Below, piece after piece: positions 1-7,559 of a DNA stretch of 64,000 bases. Each line of letters opens with the position of its first letter. Positions within the stretch are counted from its first letter, which is position 1. Under the pieces are notes generated by a model that saw only the letters and a list, made by a program, of their open reading frames with translations, made no database searches and was not told the DNA's origin. A program made the translations under genes and the position numbers. This DNA is from Bacteroidota bacterium. GTDB lineage: Bacteria > Bacteroidota > Bacteroidia > 2-12-FULL-35-15. The stretch is from positions 1 to 64,000 of the forward strand of contig CANIQT010000006.1 of assembly GCA_947469885.1 (NCBI GenBank). The letters run 5' to 3'.

Positions 1-820
1 AACTTTAACTGCAACTGGTGCTACTTCTTACTTATGGAGCAACGGTGCTACTACAGCTTCAATAACTGTAAATGCTTCTGGTTCATATTCAGTAGTAGGA
101 ACAAACGCAAACGGATGTAGTTCTTCTTCTAACACAATCAGTGTTGTTGTTAATCCACTTCCAGTTGTTTCAATCACTGCAAATGGACCTACAACTTTCT
201 GTGCTGGAGGTTCTGTAACTTTAACTGCAACTGGTGCTACTTCTTACTTATGGTCTAACGGTGCTACTACAGCTTCAATAACTGTAAATGCTTCTGGTTC
301 ATATTCAGTAGTAGGAACAAACGCAAACGGATGTAGTTCTTCATCTAACACAATCAATGTTGTTGTTAATCCTCTTCCAGTGGTTACTATCACTGCTGGC
401 GGACCTACTACATTCTGTGCTGGTGGTTCTGTAACTTTAACTGCAACTGGTGCTACTTCTTACTTATGGAGCAACGGTGCTACTACAGCTTCAATAACTG
501 TAAATGCTGCTGGTTCATATTCAGTAGTAGGAACAAACGCAAACGGATGTAGTTCTTCTTCTAACACAATCAATGTTGTTGTTAATCCACTTCCAGTTGT
601 TTCAATCACTGCAAATGGACCTACAACTTTCTGTGCTGGTGGTTCTGTAACTTTAACTTCGACAGGTGCTACTTCTTACTTATGGAGCAACGGTGCTACT
701 ACAGCTTCAATAACTGTAAATGCTTCTGGTTCATATTCAGTAGTAGGAACAAACGCAAATGGATGTAGTTCTTCTTCTAACGCAATCAATGTTGTTGTTA
801 ATCCATTACCTGTTGTAACT
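1..820 (+). repeat. Four tandem 216-bp repeats encoding 72-residue Ig-like units
   Basis: The string AACTTTAACTGCAACTGGTG recurs at 1, 217 and 433, with a one-word variant at 649, giving an exact 216-bp period. Units differ by few bases, mostly silent. The first copy is cut by the window edge, so the array is longer than seen here. Confidence 0.95.
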
Positions 821-2533
821 ATTACATCTACTAACATAACTTGTAACGGTGGTCATAATGGTTCTGCTACAGTTTCTGCTGCTGGTGGTTCTATCCTTTG
901 GAGTAATGGTGCTACTACAGCTACTATCTCTAACTTAGGTGTAGGAACATATACTGTAACAGTTACAAGTGCTGCAGGTTGCAGTGCTACAGGAAGTGTT
1001 ACTATCACTCAACCTGCTGCTGCAACTATCTCTATCACTTCTACCAACGTATCTTGTAATGGTGGTCACAATGGTTCTGCAACTGTAAATACTGCTGGTT
1101 GTGGTTCAGGAGCTACTATCCTTTGGAGTAATGGTGCTACTACTGCTACTATCTCTAACTTAGGAGTTGGAACATATACAGTAACTGTAACTACTGCTGC
1201 AGGATGTGTGGTAACAGGAAGTGTAACTATCACTCAACCTGCTGCTGCAACTATCGCTATCACTTCTACAAATGTATCTTGTAATGGTGGTCATAATGGT
1301 TCGGCTACTGTTAATACTGCTGGTTCTGGTTCTGGTGCTACTATCCTTTGGTCAACAGGTGCAACTACTGCTACTATCTCTAACTTAGGTGCAGGTACTT
1401 ATACAGTAACTGTAACTACTGCTGCAGGGTGTGTAGTAACAGGAACAGTAACTATATCTCAACCAAATGCACTTGCACTTTCAATAATAAATATTGTAAA
1501 TGTAACTACTTATGGTGGAACAGGCTCTGCTACTGCTTCGGTATATGGCGGAACTGCTCCTTACTCGTATAGCTGGAACAGCAACCCTGTTCAAACCACT
1601 GCTACTGCAACTCTTGCTGCAGGAACTTATACAGTTACTGTTACTGATGCACATGGTTGCTCTGTAACCGGAACAGTTAAAATCAAGTTGAATGGTTGCC
1701 AGGGCTTCACTACAGTTACACAAGGTGGATGGGGTGCTGTATGTTCAGGAGGAAACTGGGGATGCTATCTTAACTCACATTTCACTTCCACATTTGGTGC
1801 AAGTGTTACCATAGGAGCTTGTGGCAAATTTGCTAAATTCACATCTGCTGCTGCCATTATAGCGTTCCTTCCTTCAGGTGGAACTGCTGCTGCTCTTCCT
1901 TCAGGAACGATGACTAACCCTGTTGCATACAGCAATACCTTGGCTGGCCAAGTGTTAGCATTAACATTGAATGTAAGATTTGATGCCACTGTTAGTAACT
2001 TCTCTTCGTCATCCATTGCTTTAGGAAACCTGGTTATCACCAACGGAACTTTTGCAGGAATGACAGTTAACCAATTGTTGACAGAAGGAAACAAAGCATT
2101 GGGTGGATGTTCAACTTACTCTATCTCTGCGGTAAATGCAGCATTGGATATGGTGAACCAAAACTATGACAACGGAACTGTAAACAATGGCAATTTAGCT
2201 TGTCCTTCTCCAGTTTCAAATCATAGTCCAATTGCTATGGACAACCAGGACAATACTCCAACACTTGAATTATCAGGTAACTTAAAAGTATATCCTAATC
2301 CGATGATTGACAACTCTACCATTGAATACTCGTTAAATTACGATTCAAAAGTAACCATCGAAGTATATAATGTAAATGGAGATTTGATGAACAGTGTTTA
2401 TAACGGTGGTGCTAATGCAGGCGAAAACTACAGCGTTAATTTCAATGTAGTTGATTTAAAAGCCGGTATCTACTTTATCCGTTTAACTACTGATACCAAT
2501 GTTTATAATCAAAGAGCGGTAATTATCAAATAA
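2..2533 (+). CDS. Giant T9SS-secreted adhesin, 5'-truncated (Ig-like and SprB repeats)
   Basis: The frame is open from the first bases of the window, so the start lies upstream; 843 residues are visible. The order is Ig/PKD-like 72-residue repeats (visible residues 1 to about 272), three SprB-type repeats each with a CNGGHNGSA core and a closing ITQP (about 273-490), a degenerate fourth repeat, a Cys-containing module (about 563-735) and a T9SS type A sorting tail starting at LKVYPNP (about 760-843). The family is known for cell-surface adhesins such as SprB of gliding Flavobacterium; export by T9SS and surface attachment are inferred from the tail. The near-identical repeats point to recent expansion or homogenisation. 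A strong terminator follows directly. The protein class is certain, the adhesive target unknown. Confidence 0.93.
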   Translation, partial: TLTATGATSYLWSNGATTASITVNASGSYSVVGTNANGCSSSSNTISVVVNPLPVVSITANGPTTFCAGGSVTLTATGATSYLWSNGATTASITVNASGSYSVVGTNANGCSSSSNTINVVVNPLPVVTITAGGPTTFCAGGSVTLTATGATSYLWSNGATTASITVNAAGSYSVVGTNANGCSSSSNTINVVVNPLPVVSITANGPTTFCAGGSVTLTSTGATSYLWSNGATTASITVNASGSYSVVGTNANGCSSSSNAINVVVNPLPVVTITSTNITCNGGHNGSATVSAAGGSILWSNGATTATISNLGVGTYTVTVTSAAGCSATGSVTITQPAAATISITSTNVSCNGGHNGSATVNTAGCGSGATILWSNGATTATISNLGVGTYTVTVTTAAGCVVTGSVTITQPAAATIAITSTNVSCNGGHNGSATVNTAGSGSGATILWSTGATTATISNLGAGTYTVTVTTAAGCVVTGTVTISQPNALALSIINIVNVTTYGGTGSATASVYGGTAPYSYSWNSNPVQTTATATLAAGTYTVTVTDAHGCSVTGTVKIKLNGCQGFTTVTQGGWGAVCSGGNWGCYLNSHFTSTFGASVTIGACGKFAKFTSAAAIIAFLPSGGTAAALPSGTMTNPVAYSNTLAGQVLALTLNVRFDATVSNFSSSSIALGNLVITNGTFAGMTVNQLLTEGNKALGGCSTYSISAVNAALDMVNQNYDNGTVNNGNLACPSPVSNHSPIAMDNQDNTPTLELSGNLKVYPNPMIDNSTIEYSLNYDSKVTIEVYNVNGDLMNSVYNGGANAGENYSVNFNVVDLKAGIYFIRLTTDTNVYNQRAVIIK
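815..1475 (+). repeat. SprB-type repeats (three good copies)
   Basis: The GGTGGTCAyAATGGTTC core occurs at 848, 1061 and 1286, so periods are 213 and 225 bp. Each unit encodes TSTNxxCNGGHNGSATV followed by a WSxGATTATISNLGxGTYTVTVT stretch. Within the same reading frame as the adhesin. Confidence 0.9.
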
Positions 2534-2555
2534 TATAGTTAGTTATCCAATCAAC

Positions 2556-2595
2556 AAAAAAGCCTCTCGCAGAAATGCGGGAGGCTTTTTTATTT
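2556..2595 (+). terminator. Intrinsic terminator of the adhesin gene
   Basis: GCCTCTCGCA and TGCGGGAGGC pair around a GAAA loop and are followed by six T. It lies 22 bp after the adhesin stop codon. Confidence 0.92.
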
Positions 2596-2663
2596 TAAAA
2601 CTGATTTGTAAATGCGTTGTTTATTGTAATGGTTTATTGAGAAACATGAAGGGGTAATAAAAC

Positions 2664-2696
2664 AAAAAAGCCCTTCAAATCAGAAGAGCTTTTTTA
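2664..2696 (-). terminator. Terminator of ndk
   Basis: AAAAAAGC pairs with GCTTTTTT and CTTC with GAAG around a short loop; one C/A mismatch. It lies about 22 bp beyond the ndk stop on the minus strand and could also act from the other side. Confidence 0.75.
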
Positions 2697-2718
2697 TGAT
2701 AGAATTACGTGTAGGTAA

Positions 2719-3138
2719 TTAAAATCTTTCTAGTCTGGAGAAATAAAAGTTTCCTTCAATTGCAGCATTATCATCACTATCCGACCCATGCACAGCATTT
2801 GCTGCAATCGATTTAGCATATATCTTGCGAATAGTTCCTTCATCAGCTTTTGTCGGGTCAGTTGCTCCAATCAACGTTCTGAAATCTGCTACCGCATTTT
2901 CTTTTTCAAGAATTGCAGCCACAATTGGTCCCGAAGACATATAATCAACCAATTCCCCATAAAAAGGACGCTCCTTATGTACTTCATAAAATGCACCTGC
3001 TGTTTCTTTCGACAGTTTGGTATATTTCATTGCAACAATGCGAAAACCAGCATCGTTAATCATTTTTAAAATTCCTCCAATGTAACCATTGCCTACTGCA
3101 TCAGGCTTAATCATTGTAAATGTTCTGTTTGTTGCCAT
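2719..3138 (-). CDS. ndk: Nucleoside diphosphate kinase
   Basis: The enzyme moves the gamma-phosphate of ATP to other nucleoside diphosphates through a phosphohistidine, in the cytosol. The 139-residue length is normal for the family. The start [15 protein letters not shown] carries the typical phosphate/base-binding beginning, and the catalytic histidine is His117 in the motif NAVHGSDS. The C-terminal sequence IEGNFYFS is also family-like. It is a single gene with its own terminator, downstream of tRNA-Asp on the same strand but separated from it by a hairpin terminator. Nothing unusual is seen. Confidence 0.97.
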   Translation of the reverse strand: MATNRTFTMIKPDAVGNGYIGGILKMINDAGFRIVAMKYTKLSKETAGAFYEVHKERPFYGELVDYMSSGPIVAAILEKENAVADFRTLIGATDPTKADEGTIRKIYAKSIAANAVHGSDSDDNAAIEGNFYFSRLERF

Positions 3139-3156
3139 TTGTTTTTTTAGTTTAAT

Positions 3157-3183
3157 AAAATGCCCCTGACTTCAGGGGCATTT
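3157..3183 (-). terminator. Terminator between tRNA-Asp and ndk
   Basis: AAATGCCCCTG and CAGGGGCATTT form a perfect 11-bp stem around ACTT. On the minus strand it follows tRNA-Asp and precedes ndk. Confidence 0.8.
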
Positions 3184-3198
3184 CTTTGTTAATGTTTG

Positions 3199-3272
3199 CG
3201 GACCGGACGGGACTCGAACCCGCGACCTCTGCCGTGACAGGGCAGCATTCTAACCAGCTGAACTACCGATCC
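3199..3272 (-). tRNA. tRNA-Asp (GTC)
   Basis: A full cloverleaf is readable on the minus strand. Acceptor GGATCGG pairs with CCGGTCC (one G-U). The anticodon stem CTGCC/GGCAG encloses loop CTGTCAC with anticodon GTC. The T-arm contains GGTTCGAGTCC. The 3' CCA is not encoded. Confidence 0.97.
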
Positions 3273-3299
3273 AAAATTGTTTTTGTTAGAATTGGAGTG

Positions 3300-3329
3300 C
3301 AAAAGTAGTTTTATTTTCAATACTGGCAA
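3300..3329 (-). promoter_or_regulatory. Bacteroidota promoter of tRNA-Asp
   Basis: On the minus strand TTG (3329-3327) is followed after 19 bp by TACTTTTG (3307-3300), which fits the phylum's TTG-N19-TAnnTTTG pattern. It lies 27 bp upstream of the tRNA 5' end. Confidence 0.75.
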
Positions 3330-3346
3330 GAAATAAATTACAATTC

Positions 3347-4657
3347 TTAAATTACTTCTCCATACAAATCATAATCTTCAGCTGATGTAATTTTTACATC
3401 TGCAAAATCTCCAACACGAACAAAATCCTTTGAGGCTTTCACCAACACTTCATTGTCCACTTCTGGAGAATCAAATTCAGTTCTCCCTATAAAATAATCA
3501 CCTTCTTTTTTATCAAACAAAACTTTAAATGTTTTTCCAACTTTCTGTTGATTCAAATCAAATGAAATTCCGTTCTGCAATGCCATCACCGCTTCTGTTC
3601 TCTTTTGTTTTGTTTTTGCCGAAAGATCATCTTTCAATAAATAAGCATGAGTGTTTTCTTCGTGCGAATATGCAAATATTCCTAATCTATCAAATCGTGT
3701 TTCCCCCACCCATTCCAACATTTCTTCATGGTATTTTTCAGTTTCGCCCGGATAGCCTGCAATTAAAGTAGTTCTGATAGCAATCCCTGGAACCTTACTC
3801 CTTATCTCATTTACCAAATCAATTGTTTTTTGTTTAGTAGTTCCTCTTCTCATACTCTTCAACATATTATCAGTAATATGTTGTAGCGGCATATCCAGAT
3901 AATTACAAATATTTTTTCGCTCATTCATCACATCCAGTACATCCATCGGAAATCCACTCGGAAAAGCATAATGAAGCCTTATCCACTCAATTCCATCCAC
4001 ATCCGAAAGTTGTTTTAATAATTCGGATAAATTTCTTTTCTTATAAATATCTAGTCCATAATATGTCAAATCCTGCGCTATCAGAATCAACTCCTTTGTA
4101 CCATTCTTTGCCAGGTGTTTTGCTTCTTTCACCAACTCTTCAATAGGTTTCGAAATATGTCCGCCACGCATCAACGGAATAGCACAAAATGAGCAAGGTC
4201 TGTCGCATCCTTCCGAAATTTTAAAATAAGAATAATGATGTGGTGTGGTTAAAAGTCGCTCTCCAACCAATTCATGCTTATAATCTGCTTTTAAGGTTTT
4301 AAGTAATCTGGGCAACTCTCTCGTCCCGAAATATCCATCCACAGTTGGAATTTCTTTTTCTAGTTCGGGTCTATACCGCTCACTCAGGCAACCGGTAACA
4401 TACACTTTATCCACCAATCCTGCTTTTTTCGCATCAGCATATCTTATAATAGTATCAATACTTTCCTGTTTTGCATTGTCAATAAATCCACATGTATTTA
4501 TTATTACAATACTCGAATCATCATTTTTACTTTCATGCTCCACATCAAAGTTGTTTGCTTTCAATTGTCCCATCAGCACTTCACTGTCAACAATATTTTT
4601 TGAGCAACCAAGTGTTACCACATTTACCTTATTCTTTTTAAGCGTTTTCGTTTTCAA
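3347..4657 (-). CDS. rimO: Ribosomal protein uS12 methylthiotransferase RimO
   Basis: RimO adds a methylthio group to the beta-carbon of an aspartate in ribosomal protein uS12, using two [4Fe-4S] clusters and S-adenosylmethionine. The 436-residue protein has the N-terminal domain with cluster cysteines C18 (LGCSKN), C56 (NTCGF) and C90 (TGCLSERY), then the radical-SAM motif CDRPCSFC (C151, C155, C158) with the RimO-like SEG before it, and a C-terminal TRAM-like region. GCSKN and the R-G-G-H context after the radical-SAM cysteines favour RimO over MiaB. It is transcribed alone, divergent from the YtxH-like operon, from a TACTTTTG box just upstream. Confidence 0.96.
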   Translation of the reverse strand: MKTKTLKKNKVNVVTLGCSKNIVDSEVLMGQLKANNFDVEHESKNDDSSIVIINTCGFIDNAKQESIDTIIRYADAKKAGLVDKVYVTGCLSERYRPELEKEIPTVDGYFGTRELPRLLKTLKADYKHELVGERLLTTPHHYSYFKISEGCDRPCSFCAIPLMRGGHISKPIEELVKEAKHLAKNGTKELILIAQDLTYYGLDIYKKRNLSELLKQLSDVDGIEWIRLHYAFPSGFPMDVLDVMNERKNICNYLDMPLQHITDNMLKSMRRGTTKQKTIDLVNEIRSKVPGIAIRTTLIAGYPGETEKYHEEMLEWVGETRFDRLGIFAYSHEENTHAYLLKDDLSAKTKQKRTEAVMALQNGISFDLNQQKVGKTFKVLFDKKEGDYFIGRTEFDSPEVDNEVLVKASKDFVRVGDFADVKITSAEDYDLYGEVI

Positions 4658-4680
4658 TTTTATCTGTTCTTAATTTTCTG

Positions 4681-4688
4681 CAAAAGTA
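4681..4688 (-). promoter_or_regulatory. -7 box of rimO
   Basis: TACTTTTG on the minus strand, 23 bp before the rimO ATG, matches TAnnTTTG. The -33 TTG is not clear. Confidence 0.55.
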
Positions 4689-4726
4689 AGCTATTGATTT
4701 TAAATTTAGGTAAGATAAATTAAGTG

Positions 4727-4734
4727 TAACTTTG
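4727..4734 (+). promoter_or_regulatory. -7 box of the YtxH-like operon
   Basis: TAACTTTG matches TAnnTTTG, 24 bp before the ATG at 4759. It is divergent from the rimO box 40 bp away. No convincing -33 element is visible. Confidence 0.55.
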
Positions 4735-4758
4735 TACTCAAATTAATTCCACTAAAAG

Positions 4759-4965
4759 ATGAAAGATAATAATAACTCAAAAATCTTATTAGCTGCATTA
4801 GCTGGTGCTGCTATAGGAGTAGCCATTGGATATTTTTTAAATTCAGACAAAAAGGATGAAATCCTCAACGACATTAAAGATGGAGCTTCCAAACTCAAAG
4901 ATGATATTACAGGAAAGTTTGATGATTTAAAAAATTCCACTGAAGAACATTTCAAAAATACGTAA
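4759..4965 (+). CDS. YtxH domain-containing small membrane protein
   Basis: This 68-residue protein has one N-terminal glycine/alanine-rich membrane segment (about residues 8-27, LLAALAGAAIGVAIGYFL) followed by a charged, probably helical tail with repeated K-D/E pairs. That layout is the YtxH family, often linked to envelope stress in Gram-positives and common in Bacteroidota; the biochemical role is unknown. It is the first gene of a tight three-gene cluster: 6 bp separate it from the holin-like gene. Confidence 0.8.
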   Translation: MKDNNNSKILLAALAGAAIGVAIGYFLNSDKKDEILNDIKDGASKLKDDITGKFDDLKNSTEEHFKNT

Positions 4966-4971
4966 GCTATT

Positions 4972-5328
4972 ATGAGCGACCAACCCTCATTTTTCGAAGA
5001 ACTCAAGCAAATCATCATTGCTTATTTCGAGGCAAAAATTCAGTTATATAAAATTGGTGCATACGAAAAAATAGCAAAGGTCACGGCTGTTTTATTTTCT
5101 TCCATTGTAATCACCCTACTTTGTTTTTTTATGTTATTCTTCCTTAGCCTAAGCGGGGGATTTTACTTCGGAACATTACTAAATAGTAATGCCCTCGGCT
5201 TTCTTATTATTTTTGGTATTTATATTATTTTATTTATTATCATTTTGATGAATAGGAAAAAGTGGTTGGAAAAATATGTTACAGATAAAGTAATTGAACA
5301 GTTATTTGACAAAGAAAGCAATGATTAA
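4972..5328 (+). CDS. Phage holin family-like membrane protein
   Basis: This 118-residue protein has an N-terminal amphipathic stretch (FFEELKQIIIAYFEAKIQLYKI), two membrane segments (about 38-62 and 72-93) and a charged C-terminus. It resembles the small chromosomal putative holin/superfamily III proteins that follow YtxH genes in many Bacteroidota. No phage genes are nearby, so a lytic role is unlikely; an envelope role is inferred. Its stop overlaps the start of the next gene by 8 bp, suggesting translational coupling. Confidence 0.7.
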   Translation: MSDQPSFFEELKQIIIAYFEAKIQLYKIGAYEKIAKVTAVLFSSIVITLLCFFMLFFLSLSGGFYFGTLLNSNALGFLIIFGIYIILFIIILMNRKKWLEKYVTDKVIEQLFDKESND

Positions 5329-5653
5329 CGAGCCAATCAAAATAACCAATTTAGATAGTCTTCAGCGCGAAAAGCAGCGGTTTAAAATGTATGCTTCATA
5401 CCAGGAAGAGCTTCTCAAAGGCAAAATAAATTACATGAAAAAAAATACCAATCAACTCCTTGCCGAACAATTCCTTCCCTACGAACAAGACAAAAACAAA
5501 AAAATATCCAACATCATGGATACAGCTAACGAATACATCTTCGAGAAATTTTTAGGTCTTGATTTAAGTGGTAAAAATAAACTCTCCGGTTTATTAATCA
5601 AACTATCAGAGGTAATGATAGTCCGCTTATTTAATAATTTCAAAAAGAAATAG
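5321..5653 (+). CDS. Small conserved hypothetical protein, third gene of the YtxH-holin cluster
   Basis: The ATG at 5321 overlaps the previous stop (ATGATTAA) and is preceded by AAAGAAAG, which is why it is preferred over an upstream in-frame ATG at 5294. The 110-residue product is charged and mainly helical, with no signal peptide or clear membrane segment. I recognise no catalytic motif. The position after a YtxH-like and a holin-like gene is a common Bacteroidota arrangement and suggests a partner of those two. It is convergent with ftsY, with a single base between the stops. Confidence 0.75.
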   Translation: MINEPIKITNLDSLQREKQRFKMYASYQEELLKGKINYMKKNTNQLLAEQFLPYEQDKNKKISNIMDTANEYIFEKFLGLDLSGKNKLSGLLIKLSEVMIVRLFNNFKKK

Positions 5654-5654
5654 T

Positions 5655-6608
5655 TTACTGCTTAAACAAACTATCCACAAACTCATTCTTATTAAACACT
5701 TGTAAGTCTTCCATCTTTTCACCTACACCAATATATTTTACCGGAATCTGAAAACTATCCGAAATACCTATTACCACACCGCCTTTAGCCGTTCCATCTA
5801 GTTTCGTTAATGCCAAGGCATTCACATCAGTAGCTGCAGTAAACTGTTTACACTGTTCTATTGCATTTTGTCCGGTCGAAGCATCCAGTACCAATAATAT
5901 TTCATGTGGTGCATCTGGAATAATTTTCTGCATCACATTCTTTATCTTAGTTAGCTCATTCATCAGCCCCACTTTATTATGCAATCGCCCTGCAGTATCA
6001 ATAATTACTATATCCATTTCCTTTGCCACAGCCGATTTCAGCGTATCAAATGCTACCGAAGCAGGGTCCGCATTCATACCCTGTGATACAATGGGTACTC
6101 CAGTTCTTTCTCCCCAAATTTTTATCTGATCAACAGCCGCTGCTCTAAATGTATCCGCAGCTCCTATCACCACCTTCTTTCCCGATTTCTTAAACTGATA
6201 AGCAAGTTTTCCTATAGTAGTTGTTTTTCCAACTCCATTCACACCCACCACCATAATCACATAAGGTTTTTTATCAGTTGGCAAATAAAAATCTTCTTTA
6301 TCCTCCATCCCGTTCGACACTAGTAAAGCCGCAATTTCTTCTTTAAGTATCTCATTTAGCTTCGAAGTCTCCACTTTGCGTTCCTTCGAAACCCTTTTTT
6401 TAATGCGATCTATTATCCTTAGCGAAGTATCAACACCCACATCCGAAGTCAAAAGTATTTCTTCCAAATTTTCCAGTACTTCGTCATCAACAGTAGTTTT
6501 ACCCATGATGGCATTAGTCAGCTTGGTAAAAAAACTTTGTTTTGTTACAAACAAACCTTTATTCAAACTTTCTTTTTTTTCTTTACTAAAAAAACTGAAG
6601 ATACCCAC
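5655..6608 (-). CDS. ftsY: Signal recognition particle receptor FtsY
   Basis: FtsY is the membrane receptor GTPase for SRP and docks ribosome-nascent chain complexes to the translocon. The 317-residue protein has a short N-terminal targeting and N-domain (1-110), then the G domain with P-loop GVNGVGKTT (122-130), the ADTFRAAA insertion motif (151-158), DTAGR (204-208) and TKLDG (268-272), and ends with the GVGEKMEDL motif. It lacks the long acidic A domain of E. coli, which is usual in this phylum. It is downstream of rpmB-rpmG-DUF4295 on the same strand, after a probable terminator. Confidence 0.97.
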   Translation of the reverse strand: MGIFSFFSKEKKESLNKGLFVTKQSFFTKLTNAIMGKTTVDDEVLENLEEILLTSDVGVDTSLRIIDRIKKRVSKERKVETSKLNEILKEEIAALLVSNGMEDKEDFYLPTDKKPYVIMVVGVNGVGKTTTIGKLAYQFKKSGKKVVIGAADTFRAAAVDQIKIWGERTGVPIVSQGMNADPASVAFDTLKSAVAKEMDIVIIDTAGRLHNKVGLMNELTKIKNVMQKIIPDAPHEILLVLDASTGQNAIEQCKQFTAATDVNALALTKLDGTAKGGVVIGISDSFQIPVKYIGVGEKMEDLQVFNKNEFVDSLFKQ

Positions 6609-6649
6609 TGTAGGAATTAGGAATTATTAATGATGACACTGATTTAAAT

Positions 6650-6686
6650 AATAAAAGCTCCCTTTTTGGAGGAAGCCTTTATTTTA
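6650..6686 (-). terminator. Probable terminator after the DUF4295 gene
   Basis: On the minus strand AAAGGCTTCCTCC and GGGAGCTTTT pair imperfectly around AAAAA and are followed by a T-rich tract. It lies 20-60 bp beyond the DUF4295 stop and ahead of ftsY. Confidence 0.6.
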
Positions 6687-6708
6687 TAAACTGATTAATA
6701 GTAATTAC

Positions 6709-6861
6709 TTATTTACTTAAAAAATCTTTGATGTGATCGTTATGCACAATCTCTTCTTTAAACGCATAAGCTCCTGTTTTAGGCGATTTTACCATTTTAA
6801 TTACTTTCGTAAAGTTATTTCCTTTACCTGTTTTTAGCGATGCTACAACTTTCTTTGCCAT
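6709..6861 (-). CDS. DUF4295 small protein of the rpmB-rpmG cluster
   Basis: A 50-residue reading frame on the minus strand begins MAKKVVASLKTGKG and ends HNDHIKDFLSK. Lysine-rich proteins of this size starting MAKK sit directly after rpmG in Bacteroidota and are annotated DUF4295; a ribosome-associated role is inferred from position and basic charge. It is 69 bp downstream of rpmG. The intervening spacer carries short TCAGCACA repeats. Confidence 0.9.
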   Translation of the reverse strand: MAKKVVASLKTGKGNNFTKVIKMVKSPKTGAYAFKEEIVHNDHIKDFLSK

Positions 6862-6865
6862 TGTT

Positions 6866-6917
6866 TTTTAATTTGATAATTTGTCAGCACATCAGCACAT
6901 CAGCGCATCAGCACATT
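6866..6917. repeat. Simple intergenic repeat (CAGCACAT units)
   Basis: TTTGATAATTTG is followed by four units of the form TCAGCrCAT in a row between rpmG and DUF4295. A related block lies between rpmB and rpmG. Confidence 0.8.
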
Positions 6918-6930
6918 TTCAAATCGATTA

Positions 6931-7113
6931 TTATTTTATTTCTTTATGTACTGTTACTTTTTTCAAAATAGGGTTGTATTTTTTCAACTCCAATCTCTCG
7001 GTGGTATTCTTTTTGTTTTTGGTTGTTACATAACGCGAAGTTCCCGGTTTCCCGCTTTCCTTGTGTTCTGTACACTCCATAATCACCTGTATTCTATTGC
7101 CTTTTTTTGCCAT
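6931..7113 (-). CDS. rpmG: Ribosomal protein bL33
   Basis: This 60-residue protein of the large ribosomal subunit begins [18 protein letters not shown] and contains the bL33 motif [14 protein letters not shown] followed by LELKKYNP. The start at 7113 gives the family length; an in-frame ATG 48 bp further upstream would add repeat-derived residues and is rejected. Only one of the usual zinc-binding cysteine pair positions is filled (C14), so this is a mostly Cys-free form. It sits between rpmB and DUF4295. Confidence 0.95.
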   Translation of the reverse strand: MAKKGNRIQVIMECTEHKESGKPGTSRYVTTKNKKNTTERLELKKYNPILKKVTVHKEIK

Positions 7114-7121
7114 TTTTTTAT

Positions 7122-7196
7122 TGATTTGATAATTTGATAATTTGGAAATTTGATAATTCAATTAGCACATCAGCACATCATCAAATCATCAAATTG
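7122..7196. repeat. Simple intergenic repeat (GATAATTTG and CAGCACATC units)
   Basis: Three or four units of TGATAATTTG/TGGAAATTTG are followed by AGCACATC and ATCAAATC units in the rpmB-rpmG spacer. The two halves are partly complementary (AATTTGATAATT versus AATCATCAAATT), so the transcript could fold. Confidence 0.8.
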
Positions 7197-7200
7197 ATTT

Positions 7201-7440
7201 TTACTTTTTCAAATGCCCCTGTTCTCTTGCTTCTTTCAAAACTGCAGTAATACCATTTTTATTGATAGTACGCAAAGCCGAAGTGGATAAACGCAATGTA
7301 ATCCATTTATCTTCTTCAGGTAAAAAAAACTTTTTAACCTTCAAGTTTACATTGAATTTACGTTTGGTTTTCGAATTGGAGTGAGAAACTTTGTTCCCTA
7401 CAATTGCCTTTTTTCCTGTTATTTCACAAACTCTTGACAT
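7201..7440 (-). CDS. rpmB: Ribosomal protein bL28
   Basis: The 79-residue protein of the large ribosomal subunit begins MSRVCEITGKKAIVGNKVSHS and continues with the TKRKFNVNL and lysine-rich segments typical of bL28. Its C-terminal part (ITLRLSTSALRTINKNG) is also family-like. It is the first gene of the rpmB-rpmG-DUF4295 group and is preceded by about 120 bp without genes, which should hold the promoter; I could not identify a clean TAnnTTTG box there. Confidence 0.96.
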   Translation of the reverse strand: MSRVCEITGKKAIVGNKVSHSNSKTKRKFNVNLKVKKFFLPEEDKWITLRLSTSALRTINKNGITAVLKEAREQGHLKK

Positions 7441-7559
7441 CTTATTTTTGTATTAATTAGGTGCTTTTTTTATTTTTGGAGTGCAAATATCGTATTATTT
7501 CTTGAACTGACAACAAAACTTTTAAAATTATTTAATAATCAATTGTCAATTATCCAGTA

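Noticed and set aside
4972-5653. Prophage based on the holin-like protein
   Set aside because: No other phage gene is present; the YtxH-holin-small protein set is a common chromosomal cluster.
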